64,000 bases of DNA from Paenibacillus sp. PastM-3 (GCF_029893965.1 NZ_JARXXP010000015.1:62001-126000); one strand, 5' to 3'; shown: positions 16,766 to 26,236, counted from the first letter of the stretch. The notes: generated from the sequence alone by a model not told the origin. Translations and numbers: made by a program.

Positions 16766-18586
16766 GTGGCAAGCGGACACGGTAATATTCCGGAAGAAGT
16801 TATCGAGAGCGTGCTGGCGCGGCATGATATTGTCGAAACTGTCGGCAAGGTTGTCCATCTGACCAAGCAGGGGAAATATTTATGGGGCCTCTGCCCGTTC
16901 CACTCGGAGAAATCCCCTTCCTTCACAGTAACCCCCGACCGGGGAGTATTTCATTGCTTTGGCTGCGGTATGGGCGGTAATGCCATCAAATTCAGGATGG
17001 AAATCGAAGGACTATCCTTCCCCGAAGCAGTCAGAATAATGGCTGAAGAAAGTGATATCGCAATTCCCGAGGGCAAGGGCGGACCGTTATCTCCCCCTGA
17101 TCCTGAGCGGGACCGGCTGCTTTCAGCCTATGAATTGTCGGCGAAGTTTTATCATTTTCTGCTGAAGAACACGGAATACGGCACAGCCGCGATGAACTAT
17201 TTAAGATCCCGGAACTTCAGCGACAAAATGATTGACCAGTTCCAGATCGGTTTTGCCCCGGACCGCTGGGATACACTGCTGCAATTTCTGGAGAAGCGCG
17301 GGTTTGATCTTGCCGAAATGGAAAAAGGCGGGCTGCTGTCTGCCAGAGGTGAAGGGAAGGGCTATATTGACCGTTTCCGCGGGCGCATCATCTTTCCGAT
17401 AGCGAACCGGACGGGCAAGGTGGTTGCTTTTGCCGGAAGAATCCTCGGAGACGGACAGCCGAAATACCTGAATTCTGCGGAGAGCAGAATATTTAACAAA
17501 AGCCGGATTCTGTACAATCTGCACCAGTCTAAAGCATCTATCCGCAAAATGCGGCAAATTGTCCTGTTTGAAGGATACGGCGATGTCATTTCGGCCTGGG
17601 AAGCAGGGGTGCATAACGGTGTTGCCACTATGGGCACGTCGCTGACGGAAAGCCATGTGGCATTAATGAAAAGTCTGGCGGATGAGATTGTTCTCTCCTA
17701 TGACGGTGACAAGGCAGGACAAGCTGCAGCGCTGAAAGCAATCCCGATGCTGGAGGAAAGCGGGCTGCGGGTTAAAGTGGCCGTACTGCCGGGCGGAATG
17801 GACCCTGATGAATTTATCTCCCGTCACGGCGCGGAGAGCTTCATGGAGCGGATCATCGACTCCGCGGTCTCAGCCATAAAATTTAAGCTTATATATCTGA
17901 AAAAAAACCATATACTCCTAGAGGAAGACGGCAAAATTGCCTATGTCAAGGAGGCGCTGCAGATTATCGCCACCCTGCATTCCTCGACCGAGCGGGAAGT
18001 ATATTTGCGGGAAATATCCTCCGAACTGGAGCTGTCGTATGACAGCCTGAAGCAGGACTGTAATTTACTCCGGGCGTCTATGCAAAAAAACATGCCCGAA
18101 GGGGATAATAACGACAAAAGGTGGAATAATGGTAGGCATAAAAAAGGGCAGGTGCAGGCACCCACTTTACTGCCAGCTTATCATGCTGCGGAACGGAGAC
18201 TGCTGTCTCTAATGATTCAGGACCCGGAAGCAGCCGCTTATGTGGGCGAACGCCTCGGAGAAGAGTTCAACATCGATGATCATGCGGCAATTGCTGCTTA
18301 TCTATATGCCTATTACGCGCAAGGCAAGCCACCCGGCATCAGCCGGTTTCTATCATCGCTTCAGGATGACCGTCTGGAGAAAACCGCTACGGCGATATCC
18401 ATGATGGACACCCCTCCGGACTGGAACACGCAGGTTCTGGATGACTGCATCCGTGAAGTGAGGAAATACCCTATACAGCGCAAGATGGAGCAGAAGCGTG
18501 AAGAGATGATTCAAGCGGAGAAATCCGGCGACTTTTTGCGTGCGGCACAAATAGCAAGTGAGATTATAACCCTAGAGAGACAATGA
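16766..18586 (+). CDS. dnaG: DNA primase
   Basis: A 606-residue primase that makes RNA primers for replication. It has an N-terminal CHC2 zinc finger (CPFHSEKSPSF...FHCFGCG, about residues 40-65), a TOPRIM domain (VLFEGYGDVISA, then LSYDGDKAG) and a C-terminal DnaB-interacting region. The start is GTG 16766, giving ASGHGNIPEEVIESVLARHDIV, the conserved N-terminus. It sits before rpoD in the macromolecular synthesis order. Confidence 0.97.
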   Translation: MASGHGNIPEEVIESVLARHDIVETVGKVVHLTKQGKYLWGLCPFHSEKSPSFTVTPDRGVFHCFGCGMGGNAIKFRMEIEGLSFPEAVRIMAEESDIAIPEGKGGPLSPPDPERDRLLSAYELSAKFYHFLLKNTEYGTAAMNYLRSRNFSDKMIDQFQIGFAPDRWDTLLQFLEKRGFDLAEMEKGGLLSARGEGKGYIDRFRGRIIFPIANRTGKVVAFAGRILGDGQPKYLNSAESRIFNKSRILYNLHQSKASIRKMRQIVLFEGYGDVISAWEAGVHNGVATMGTSLTESHVALMKSLADEIVLSYDGDKAGQAAALKAIPMLEESGLRVKVAVLPGGMDPDEFISRHGAESFMERIIDSAVSAIKFKLIYLKKNHILLEEDGKIAYVKEALQIIATLHSSTEREVYLREISSELELSYDSLKQDCNLLRASMQKNMPEGDNNDKRWNNGRHKKGQVQAPTLLPAYHAAERRLLSLMIQDPEAAAYVGERLGEEFNIDDHAAIAAYLYAYYAQGKPPGISRFLSSLQDDRLEKTATAISMMDTPPDWNTQVLDDCIREVRKYPIQRKMEQKREEMIQAEKSGDFLRAAQIASEIITLERQ

Positions 18587-18626
18587 GTAACTGACAGGAT
18601 GTACCTAGGGAGGAGGGAGTCGAATT

Positions 18627-19760
18627 ATGGCGAACGATCAGCATACTGAACTGGAAGCAGAATTTACTCTGGATCAGGTTAAGGACCAGCTTATTGAACA
18701 AGGTAAAAAAAGATCATCACTGAACTACAAAGATATTATGGAGAAACTGTCGCCGTTTGATCAGGACCCCGAGCAGATGGAGGAGTTCTACGAGCAGCTC
18801 AGCGATCACGGGATTGAAGTGGTGAATGATAACGAGGATGAAGGCTCTCCGCTCCGGCAAGGGGATGACAGTGAGGGCAACGACAATGATGACTTCAGCT
18901 TTGACGATGATTTGTCGCTTCCGCCGGGAATCAAGATCAATGACCCTGTCCGGATGTATCTGAAGGAAATCGGCCGCGTGCCCCTGCTGTCGGCTGATGA
19001 TGAAGTCGAGCTGGCTATGCGGATCAAGAATGGTGACGAAGAAGCCAAACGCCGCCTGGCTGAAGCCAACCTGCGTCTCGTTGTAAGTATCGCCAAACGT
19101 TATGTCGGACGCGGCATGCTGTTCCTGGATCTGATTCAGGAGGGTAACATGGGTCTGATCAAAGCGGTCGAAAAGTTCGACCATAACAAAGGCTTCAAAT
19201 TCAGTACCTATGCCACTTGGTGGATCAGACAGGCGATTACCCGGGCGATTGCCGACCAGGCTCGTACCATCCGTATTCCGGTGCATATGGTGGAAACGAT
19301 CAACAAGCTGATCCGTGTATCCCGCCAGCTGCTGCAGGAACTGGGACGCGAGCCGTCGCCGGAGGAAATTGCCGCTGAGATGGAGCTGACTGTCGAGAAG
19401 GTCAGAGAAATCATGAAGATTGCCCAGGAGCCGGTATCGCTGGAAACGCCTATCGGGGAAGAGGATGACTCGCATCTGGGCGATTTCATCGAGGATCAGG
19501 AGGCTCTGGCCCCTGCGGATGCAGCTGCATATGAGCTGCTGAAGGAACAGCTGGAGGATGTACTGGACACGCTCACTGAGCGTGAAGAGAACGTACTCAG
19601 ACTCCGTTTCGGTCTGGATGACGGACGGACAAGAACACTTGAGGAAGTAGGCAAGGTATTCGGCGTAACCCGTGAGCGGATTCGTCAGATTGAAGCCAAG
19701 GCGCTGCGTAAGCTGCGTCATCCGAGCCGCAGCAAACGGCTTAAGGATTTCCTCGAATAG
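18627..19760 (+). CDS. rpoD: RNA polymerase sigma factor RpoD (SigA)
   Basis: A 377-residue primary sigma factor. After a short region 1.1 and an acidic linker come region 1.2 (DPVRMYLKEIGRVPLL), region 2 (GNMGLIKAVEKFDHNKGFKF then STYATWWIRQAITRAIADQ), region 3, and region 4 (VTRERIRQIEAKALRKLRHP). A strong GGGAGGAGGG ribosome binding site precedes ATG 18627. It follows dnaG, as is standard in Bacilli. Confidence 0.98.
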   Translation: MANDQHTELEAEFTLDQVKDQLIEQGKKRSSLNYKDIMEKLSPFDQDPEQMEEFYEQLSDHGIEVVNDNEDEGSPLRQGDDSEGNDNDDFSFDDDLSLPPGIKINDPVRMYLKEIGRVPLLSADDEVELAMRIKNGDEEAKRRLAEANLRLVVSIAKRYVGRGMLFLDLIQEGNMGLIKAVEKFDHNKGFKFSTYATWWIRQAITRAIADQARTIRIPVHMVETINKLIRVSRQLLQELGREPSPEEIAAEMELTVEKVREIMKIAQEPVSLETPIGEEDDSHLGDFIEDQEALAPADAAAYELLKEQLEDVLDTLTEREENVLRLRFGLDDGRTRTLEEVGKVFGVTRERIRQIEAKALRKLRHPSRSKRLKDFLE

Positions 19761-19773
19761 CTGTACTATACCC

Positions 19774-19808
19774 GGACCTTCTGCTGCACGGCGGCAGGGG
19801 GTCCTTTG
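19774..19808 (+). terminator. Probable terminator after rpoD
   Basis: An inverted repeat with G-U pairs (GGACCTTCTGCTGC against GCGGCAGGGGGTCC) is followed by only three T residues. It is a weak or partial terminator. Confidence 0.5.
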
Positions 19809-19839
19809 CGCTTAAAAAGAGCCTAAGCCCCATGGGGAA

Positions 19840-20679
19840 ATGAGGGATCAGACGTTGAATCTGGAAAAACGTGAGACCATTATCAAAGAGATTCAATACT
19901 GGAGAAGAAGCAAGCTGCTGCCGGAGCAATACTGTGATTTCTTGACAAACCTTTATAATGATGAAGACAAAATCAAAGACAGTAATCCGGTGTCCTTGCA
20001 AAATCTGCAGCAGGGAAGCATCAAAATTTGGTTGTTTGGTTTTGGAATAATTTCCTTGATTTTCATGATTAGTCTTTATTTTAGCGTTTTTTCCTGGCCT
20101 TTGCAACTTGCAACGGCACTCTGTGTACTGGTCGTCTGTTACGGTTATTCAGCTATTTACCGGGACCGGAACCAGACGATCAGTCTTCTGCTGGCCGGGG
20201 TCGGCAGCGTGCTGACAATGGGTTTTGGCCTGTGGATGATTGCGCTGCATGGTCTTGATCCTGATTTCTGGCAGCCTGTGCTGATTGCCGGCTGCGGGCT
20301 GCTCTGGAGTGTGCTCGGATTCACTCTTCGAATCGGGCTGCTCCACTACTGCGGGATTGCTTTTTGGGCACTGCTCTATGCCGGATTCTCCGGCCAGATG
20401 CGTCCGGAAGCATCCATGCTGGAGCTGGAGCTGCTCTGGCTCCCGCTCTGTGTGCTTATGGTGTGGTTAAGCTGGCTGCTCTATCACAAGGTCAGCGGCG
20501 TGTCAGGGGTCTATCTGGGAGTCGGGGTTTCACTGTGGTTAATGCCGGAGGTCGATGCGCTGTGGCTTAGACAGGGCTTTCCGGATTGGGTTTCGCTGTT
20601 ACTGATTGTGAAGATAGCGGCGGGGCTGGCTCTGCTGTTTATTTTCCGAAAAAAATGGATAACGTGGGTGGCATCATGA
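19840..20679 (+). CDS. Polytopic membrane protein of unknown function
   Basis: A 279-residue protein. A soluble N-terminal part (about 60 residues, containing QYWRRSKLLPEQYCDFLTNL) is followed by about eight hydrophobic helices. The N-terminus resembles the start of DUF2157-type membrane proteins, but I cannot confirm the family. ATG 19840 is listed; TTG 19855 is a serious alternative because GAGGGATCAGACG gives it better spacing. The stop overlaps the trmK start by 4 bases, so the two are probably coupled. In B. subtilis other genes (yqfM, cccA) occupy this spot. Confidence 0.75.
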   Translation: MRDQTLNLEKRETIIKEIQYWRRSKLLPEQYCDFLTNLYNDEDKIKDSNPVSLQNLQQGSIKIWLFGFGIISLIFMISLYFSVFSWPLQLATALCVLVVCYGYSAIYRDRNQTISLLLAGVGSVLTMGFGLWMIALHGLDPDFWQPVLIAGCGLLWSVLGFTLRIGLLHYCGIAFWALLYAGFSGQMRPEASMLELELLWLPLCVLMVWLSWLLYHKVSGVSGVYLGVGVSLWLMPEVDALWLRQGFPDWVSLLLIVKIAAGLALLFIFRKKWITWVAS

Positions 20680-21452
20680 ACAAAGTAAAATTATCAGACC
20701 GGCTGCAGCTTCTGCTGGAACAGGTGCCGGAGGGAAGCAGACTTGCCGATATCGGCTCTGATCATGCACTGCTTCCGGTAGCTGCTGTCGAGAGCGGCAA
20801 AGCTGTCTCTGCAATTGCTGGTGAAGTAAATCCCGGTCCGTATGATGCGGCGCGCAAAGGCGTTGCAGAAGCCGGATTAGGCGCAAAAATAGCCGTCCGC
20901 CGAGGTGACGGCCTGGAAGTGCTGGAACCCGGTGAAGCGGACTGTATTACAATCGCCGGCATGGGCGGATCGCTGATCGCCGCTATTCTTGAACGCGGCC
21001 GGGTGCTCGGTAAGCTGGAGGGTGTTAAGACCCTGGCGCTGCAGCCGAACGTAGGTGAGGATATTCTGCGCCGCTGGTTGCTGAATAACGGCTGGGTAGT
21101 CACCACCGAGCATATTCTCGAAGAAGACGGCAAAACGTATGAAGTGCTTACTGCGCTGCCTGAAGGACAGGCTTTCGGGCTGACGAATGAGCAGCTTTAT
21201 CTTGAGCGGGTGCTGCCGGGCGGTGTCGTTCTGAGTACTGAGCTGCTGGTGCAGATGGGGCCTTGGCTGCTGGAGAGGCCGAATGCGGTGTTCTTTGCCA
21301 AATGGCAGGGGGAGATCGCCAAGCTGGAAGGGATACTGTCTTCACTGTCCCGTTCTGAGCTGGAATCGGCAGAAGAGAAGCGGACTGCTATCCGGACGCA
21401 GATCAAGAAAATTTCGGAGGTGCTGGAATGTTTGCCAAAGGACAGACTGTAA
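20676..21452 (+). CDS. trmK: tRNA (adenine(22)-N(1))-methyltransferase TrmK
   Basis: A 258-residue SAM-dependent methyltransferase that makes m1A22 in tRNA. It shows the SAM-binding motif RLADIGSDHALLPV and the family motif CITIAGMGGSLIAAIL. ATG 20676 lies in the ATGA overlap with the upstream gene; the longer frame from 20586 runs inside that gene and is rejected. The next gene is a Nif3-family gene, as in B. subtilis (yqfN-yqfO). Confidence 0.95.
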   Translation: MNKVKLSDRLQLLLEQVPEGSRLADIGSDHALLPVAAVESGKAVSAIAGEVNPGPYDAARKGVAEAGLGAKIAVRRGDGLEVLEPGEADCITIAGMGGSLIAAILERGRVLGKLEGVKTLALQPNVGEDILRRWLLNNGWVVTTEHILEEDGKTYEVLTALPEGQAFGLTNEQLYLERVLPGGVVLSTELLVQMGPWLLERPNAVFFAKWQGEIAKLEGILSSLSRSELESAEEKRTAIRTQIKKISEVLECLPKDRL

Positions 21453-22543
21453 TCAGCTACATGGAGCAGCTTGCCCCGAAGCATCTGGCCGAGGAATGGG
21501 ACAATGTGGGCCTGCAGCTTGGCAGCCTGCAGAAGGAAATTACCGGTGTGCTGGTTGCGCTTGATGTGAACGATGAGATTGTGGACGAAGCGATTGCCAA
21601 GGGCTGCAACCTGATCATTGCGCATCATGCGATTATTTTCCGGCCGATTAAAGGCATTCAGACCGATACTCCCATGGGCAAGCTCTATGAGAAGCTGATC
21701 AAGAACGATATTGCCGTCTATATCAGCCATACCAATCTTGATGTGGCTGAAGGCGGAATGAATGACTGGATGGCTGAAGCGCTGGGTATTGAAAATGGTG
21801 CACCGATCAAAGACATTCACACGGATCAGCTGTCCAAGCTGGTAGTGTTTGTGCCTAAAGATCACCATCAGAAGGTACTGGATGCGATCCTGAACGCAGG
21901 TGCCGGCTGGATCGGCAATTACAGTCACTGCAGCTTCAACATTGAGGGCTACGGCACGTTCGTGCCGCGTGAGGGCTCGGATCCGTTCATTGGAGAAGCC
22001 GGGAAAATGGAACGGGCCGAAGAAATCCGCATCGAAACGATTGTGCCTTTGTCTGTGCGGAATAAGGTAGTCCAGGCGATGCTAAAGGCACATCCCTATG
22101 AAGAGGTTGCTTACGACCTCTACTCCATGGATCTCAAAGGCCGCAGCTTCGGTTTGGGCCGGGTAGGCAAGCTTAAGGAGCCGGTGACACTCGGCGAATT
22201 CATTGAAACGGTCAAAAAGGGACTGGACGTGGAGCATGTCCGGGTCGTCGGCGACTTGAACCGCAAAATCCGTAAAGCGGCGGTAATGGGCGGCTCCGGG
22301 GCCAAGTATTATAACAGCGCTATTTTTAAAGGGGCTGATGTGCTGGTGACTGGGGATATTGACTACCATACTGCGCAGGATGCTGCTCTGGCCGGTATTA
22401 CGCTGATCGACCCGGGCCATAATGCCGAGAAGATTATGAAGGTCAAGGTAGCAGAGTGGATGAGCGGCAAGCTGACCGAGCATAAATACGATACGGCGGT
22501 CTATGCTTCGGAAATCGGGACTGAGCCATTCAGATTCATCTAG
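21428..22543 (+). CDS. Nif3-like dinuclear metal centre hexameric protein (YqfO family)
   Basis: A 371-residue Nif3/DUF34 protein with metal-binding HHAIIFRPIKG and VGLQLG, a central PII/CutA-like insertion (about residues 125-230) typical of the long Bacilli form, and a C-terminal GDIDYHTAQDA motif. Activity is unproven; GTP cyclohydrolase-like functions have been proposed for the family. It overlaps trmK by 25 bases, with a CGGAGGTG ribosome binding site inside trmK. Confidence 0.93.
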   Translation: MFAKGQTVISYMEQLAPKHLAEEWDNVGLQLGSLQKEITGVLVALDVNDEIVDEAIAKGCNLIIAHHAIIFRPIKGIQTDTPMGKLYEKLIKNDIAVYISHTNLDVAEGGMNDWMAEALGIENGAPIKDIHTDQLSKLVVFVPKDHHQKVLDAILNAGAGWIGNYSHCSFNIEGYGTFVPREGSDPFIGEAGKMERAEEIRIETIVPLSVRNKVVQAMLKAHPYEEVAYDLYSMDLKGRSFGLGRVGKLKEPVTLGEFIETVKKGLDVEHVRVVGDLNRKIRKAAVMGGSGAKYYNSAIFKGADVLVTGDIDYHTAQDAALAGITLIDPGHNAEKIMKVKVAEWMSGKLTEHKYDTAVYASEIGTEPFRFI

Positions 22544-22560
22544 AATCCCTTTATTTGCAC

Positions 22561-22589
22561 TTGTGCAGGCTGATGCAAGTCTGTATAAT
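22561..22589 (+). promoter_or_regulatory. Promoter of rnpB
   Basis: TTGTGC (22561-22566), a 17-base spacer, and a perfect TATAAT (22584-22589), ending about 13 bases before the predicted RNA 5' end. Confidence 0.8.
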
Positions 22590-22602
22590 ATACAATGTTG
22601 TT

Positions 22603-23013
22603 CGGGAAGTTTGACAGACAATCGCCGGCGGCTTAGCCGCGGGAGGAAAGTCCGGGCTCCACAAGGCAGGGTGCTGGATAACGTCCAGTCGGCGCGAGCC
22701 GAAGGATAGTGCCACAGAAATGGACCGCCGATGGCCGCTTTCGGGCGGCACAGGCAAGGATGGAACCGAGGTGTAAGAGACCCCGAGGAACGCTGGTGAC
22801 TTCGTTCCTGGTAAACCCCATCTGGAGCAAGACCTAATGAGACACAGCACTTCCTTTACCGGAAGGGCAGCCTTCGCCTGAGGCGTGTCTAGGTTGGTCG
22901 CTGGAGCCGTGCAGTAATGTACGGCCTAGATAGATGATTGTCGCTTATGGTGGGAGGGTAGTTCCCGTATGAACCACGACGAGCACAGAACCCGGCTTAC
23001 GGCAAACTTTCCT
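22603..23013 (+). ncRNA. rnpB: RNase P RNA (B type)
   Basis: The catalytic RNA of RNase P, which matures tRNA 5' ends. It contains the conserved GAGGAAAGTCCGGGCTCC near the 5' end, internal ACAGAA and GGTAAACCCC motifs, and the 3' ACAGAACCCGGCTTAC. The 5' GGGAAGTTTG and 3' CAAACTTTCC pair as helix P1, which sets the ends. The length of about 410 nt matches Bacilli B-type RNAs. Confidence 0.97.
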
Positions 23014-23071
23014 AACTGACAACCAGTTGTAACGGATACAGCTCGATTACGAAGCTTATATACGGCAAGAT

Positions 23072-23101
23072 AGCGGCCCTCCTTTGGAGGGCCGCTTTTT
23101 T
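23072..23101 (+). terminator. Terminator of rnpB
   Basis: A perfect 11-base stem (AGCGGCCCTCC/GGAGGGCCGCT) with a 3-base loop, followed by six T residues. Confidence 0.93.
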
Positions 23102-23289
23102 AGTATTCCGGGGGGGAGGACAAGCGTATGGGCATAGTGTGGGTAAGAGTGTGTAATTGAAATTAACTTCTCTTGAGTAAATTAGGCGAAGTGGAATGGA
23201 CTGATGGAATAAACAGAATGGGTAATAGGCGGAAAGAGAAATAGAGGGAATGAATGTAACGAGGGGATCGCGGTAATTGCGGCAAGTTG

Positions 23290-23420
23290 CGGGGGCTGGC
23301 ACTCAGGTGAGTGGGCAAAAGTGCCCTTGAATTGGCCCTGCGCGGCCAAATGGCCATTTGGCCTGCCAAGCGCTTCATTCCGGCTTGAGCAGCCCCATAT
23401 GAGTGCCGCAGGGACTTGCT
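23290..23420. repeat. Nested palindromes in the gap between rnpB and the aminotransferase gene
   Basis: The gap 23102-23467 has no supported gene. It contains an outer GGCACTCA...TGAGTGCC pair, the hairpins GGGCAAAAGTGCCC and TTGGCC-CTGCGC-GGCCAA, and a perfect 20-base palindrome at 23344-23363 (GGCCAAATGG/CCATTTGGCC). It looks like a dispersed REP-like element. Confidence 0.6.
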
Positions 23421-23467
23421 TACCTCCGGTCAGCCTTGCGTACACGGAAGCAGCGCCTCCCTGCCTG

Positions 23468-24697
23468 CTATACGAGCGTGTCGACTACCCCGGCCAACGT
23501 CTGCCCGTAGTTCTCCAGCGCCGCTTCCAAACGCCGCACAGCGACCGGCAGCAGCTCAGGCGGCGTGTGGGTAAAGTTCAGGCGCATGGCATTTTTTAGC
23601 GGCTTGGCTGCATAGAACACCTCGCCCGGAACGAAGGCAACGCCCTGCTCTACCGCAAAAGGCAGCAGCTTGGCCGTATCTATACCAGCAGGCAACTCCA
23701 GCCACAGGAACATTCCGCCGCGCGGCTCACGGAAGCTGGCGCCCTGCCAGCGTTCTCCGCTGAGCTCCCCGGCCAGCAGCTTCATCCGGGAATGATATTC
23801 CCGCGAGATGAGCCGGATATGGGCATCGATGTCAAAGTGCTGAAGCAATTCATGAAGCGCCCGCTGGTCGATGGCGCTGGAATGAAGATCAGCGGCCTGC
23901 TTGGCCTTGGCGATGTTCTTGATCAGCTCGGGGGGACCGATAATCCAGCCGGTACGCAGGGCAGGTGCCACGATTTTGGAAAAGGTTCCGGTATACACCA
24001 CACACGGTTCTTCGCCGGAGCTTCTGTCGATGGCTGCCATAGAAGGAGCATAGGCGCCGGGGGCATCATCAAATGTGATCTCGCCGTAAGGATTATCCTC
24101 CAGGATCAGCACATTGTACCGGCGGCATAATTCAACGGTCCGCTCACGGCGTTCCTTGCTCCAGCTTCCGCCGGAAGGATTGTTGAAGGTGGGGACGGTA
24201 TAGAGCACCTTGGGACGGTGCAGTTTGAGCTGCTCCTCCAGATGCTCCGGCAGCATGCCGAATTCATCGCTATCCACAGTGATGATATCTGCCCGGTAAG
24301 AGTTCAGTACCTGCAGGGCAGCAAGATAAGTCGGCGCTTCAACCAGCACCTTATCTCCCGGATCGAGCAGTACCTTGCAGAACAGATCGATTGCCTGCTG
24401 CGAGCCTGTGGTGAGCAGCATATCACCGGCCTGAACCGGAATACCCTGGCGTGTAAGTCTTGCGGCTACCGCCTCGCGCAGTGGAGTATAGCCCTCGGTA
24501 AGCCCGTACTGCAGCGCTGAGGCGCTGCCGGAAAGTGAACGGTTATAAGCATCCCGCACTGCTTCCAGCGGAAACAGCTCTTCTCCGGGCAGCCCGCCGG
24601 CCAGCGAGATAATGTCCTTGCCCTGTGTAACCTTGAGAATATCGCGAACGGCTGATGAACCGAGATGGTTCGTCATTTCAGCATATTGTATCTTCAT
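23468..24697 (-). CDS. PLP-dependent aminotransferase (2-aminoadipate/multisubstrate type)
   Basis: A 409-residue fold-type I aminotransferase of the class I/II LysN/AraT-like group, found beside MocR regulators. It shows SLAGGLPGEELFP, TTGSQQAIDL, LEDNPYGEI (PLP-binding Asp/Asn region) and TGTFSKIVAPALRTGWI with the Schiff-base lysine in FSK. ATG 24697 follows GGGGAG at ideal spacing; the frame is open 99 bases further upstream but without a ribosome binding site. It is divergent from a MocR regulator 93 bases away that probably controls it. Substrate is not predictable from sequence alone. Confidence 0.88.
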   Translation of the reverse strand: MKIQYAEMTNHLGSSAVRDILKVTQGKDIISLAGGLPGEELFPLEAVRDAYNRSLSGSASALQYGLTEGYTPLREAVAARLTRQGIPVQAGDMLLTTGSQQAIDLFCKVLLDPGDKVLVEAPTYLAALQVLNSYRADIITVDSDEFGMLPEHLEEQLKLHRPKVLYTVPTFNNPSGGSWSKERRERTVELCRRYNVLILEDNPYGEITFDDAPGAYAPSMAAIDRSSGEEPCVVYTGTFSKIVAPALRTGWIIGPPELIKNIAKAKQAADLHSSAIDQRALHELLQHFDIDAHIRLISREYHSRMKLLAGELSGERWQGASFREPRGGMFLWLELPAGIDTAKLLPFAVEQGVAFVPGEVFYAAKPLKNAMRLNFTHTPPELLPVAVRRLEAALENYGQTLAGVVDTLV

Positions 24698-24728
24698 AAA
24701 AAATCTCCCCGCAGTTGAATTTTGTTGT

Positions 24729-24758
24729 ATCATAACGGCAGAGCGGTATAACAGTAAA
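24729..24758 (-). promoter_or_regulatory. Promoter of the aminotransferase gene
   Basis: Read on the minus strand: TTTACT, an 18-base spacer, then TATGAT. The -35 end overlaps the repeats described at 24742-24774. Confidence 0.6.
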
Positions 24759-24774
24759 GCGGTGAATATAACAG
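24742..24774. promoter_or_regulatory. Candidate MocR operator (direct repeat)
   Basis: AGCGGTATAACAG (24742-24754) and AGCGGTGAATATAACAG (24758-24774) lie tandemly in the divergent intergenic region and overlap the aminotransferase promoter. MocR/PdxR-type regulators commonly bind direct repeats in such positions. Assignment is inference. Confidence 0.5.
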
Positions 24775-24790
24775 TTGGGAGGAAGGTCGG

Positions 24791-26236
24791 ATGCACATTG
24801 ATTTAAACCGCGGGAGCAGCAAGTCTCTGCCGCAGCAGATCAGCGATACGCTGGCCCAGCGTATCACCTCCGGACTGCTGCAGCCGGGGATACGTCTTCC
24901 TTCAGTACGCGGTCTGGCCTCCTCGCTGAAGGTCAGCCAGGTCACGGTAAGCAAAGCCTACGAGGAGCTGGAAAGTCATGGCCATATCATCTGCAGCCAG
25001 GGAAAAGGCTGCTTCGTCGCCCGGAGGCCGCTCACCCCGTTAGAGGCGGGAAGCGGCTGGCAGGACGGGTATGACGATTTTTTGCCGCGGGCCCAGCTGT
25101 GGCGCAATTTTAATTATTCTGCCGTACAATATCCCTTTCATCTTGCAGCGATTCACAGCGAGCTTTTGCCGCTGCAATTTATCGGGGCTACGATGTCGTC
25201 GCTGGTAACCGGCCAGCCCGAGCTGATGGCTTCCTACGGAAATTTTCAGGGTGATGCCGAGCTGCGTGAAGTCATGTGCAAGCATCTGAACAGCCGCGGA
25301 GTAGAGGTGCAGTCCTCCGATGTGATGATTACGAGCGGTTCCCAGCAGGGGATTGATCTTGTTGCCCGCACCTTTGTCGGTCCCGGAGATACCGTATATC
25401 TGGAGGCACCCAGCTATACCGGGGCCATTGATGTATTTGCGGGACGCGGAGCGGAGATGATCTTTGTCCCGATGGACAATGAGGGAATGAGGATCGATGT
25501 GCTTACCAGACTCTGCGACAAGCGTCCCCCAAAGCTCATCTATACCAACCCTACCTTCCAGAATCCGAGCGGTGTAACGATGAGCATGACAAGAAGACAG
25601 CGGCTGCTGGAACTGGCCAGAAGCTACCGCTGCCTGATTGTCGAGGATGATCCGTTCAGCGATCTCTATTTTCATAAGCCGCCCCCGCCGCCGATCAAAT
25701 CAATGGATGAGGAAGGCCATGTGGTCTATATGAAAAGCTTCAGCAAAGTTATCGCACCGGGCTGCCGGATCGCCTGCGTAGTCGCCGGAGGCAATATCCT
25801 GTCCAGACTGATCGCTGCCAAGTCGGCGAGCGATCTCGGCAGTCCGCTGCTGAACCAGCGGGCGGTCCTGCCGTTTATCACCCGCAGGTATGATGCTTAC
25901 ACGAAGCAGCTGCGCACGGCACTGCGTGGGCGTATGGAGGCAGCGGTGAAGCTGCTGAAACGATATGCCCCTCCGGGAGTCACCTGGACTGTGCCGGAAG
26001 GCGGGCTGAACCTGTGGCTGCAGCTGCCGGATGCACAAGGAATAGGGAAGCTGCATGAACGGGCAGAACAGGAGGGAATTTCTTTTCTTCCTGGCGATGT
26101 CTGCTACTCCGGCGAGGTTCCTTCCCGGCATATCCGCCTCTGCTATTCACAGATGAAGGCAGCGGACATGGAAGAGGGGCTCAGACTGTTCCTGCAGCTG
26201 CTGACAGATCATCTGGATACAGACCGCCTGACATAA
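24791..26236 (+). CDS. MocR-family transcriptional regulator (GntR HTH fused to aminotransferase domain)
   Basis: A 481-residue MocR/PdxR/GabR-type regulator. It has an N-terminal GntR winged helix (about residues 10-75, GIRLPSVRGLASSLKVSQVT) joined to a class I/II aminotransferase-like domain that keeps the PLP lysine (MKSFSKVIAPGCRIA) and TSGSQQGIDLV. It lies divergent from an aminotransferase gene, so local control of that gene is likely. GGGAGGAAGG precedes ATG 24791. The effector ligand is unknown. Confidence 0.92.
   Translation: MHIDLNRGSSKSLPQQISDTLAQRITSGLLQPGIRLPSVRGLASSLKVSQVTVSKAYEELESHGHIICSQGKGCFVARRPLTPLEAGSGWQDGYDDFLPRAQLWRNFNYSAVQYPFHLAAIHSELLPLQFIGATMSSLVTGQPELMASYGNFQGDAELREVMCKHLNSRGVEVQSSDVMITSGSQQGIDLVARTFVGPGDTVYLEAPSYTGAIDVFAGRGAEMIFVPMDNEGMRIDVLTRLCDKRPPKLIYTNPTFQNPSGVTMSMTRRQRLLELARSYRCLIVEDDPFSDLYFHKPPPPPIKSMDEEGHVVYMKSFSKVIAPGCRIACVVAGGNILSRLIAAKSASDLGSPLLNQRAVLPFITRRYDAYTKQLRTALRGRMEAAVKLLKRYAPPGVTWTVPEGGLNLWLQLPDAQGIGKLHERAEQEGISFLPGDVCYSGEVPSRHIRLCYSQMKAADMEEGLRLFLQLLTDHLDTDRLT

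Noticed and set aside
23012..23445. Several overlapping small ORFs between rnpB and the aminotransferase gene
   Set aside because: They overlap the rnpB terminator and palindromes, differ in frame, and have no ribosome binding sites.
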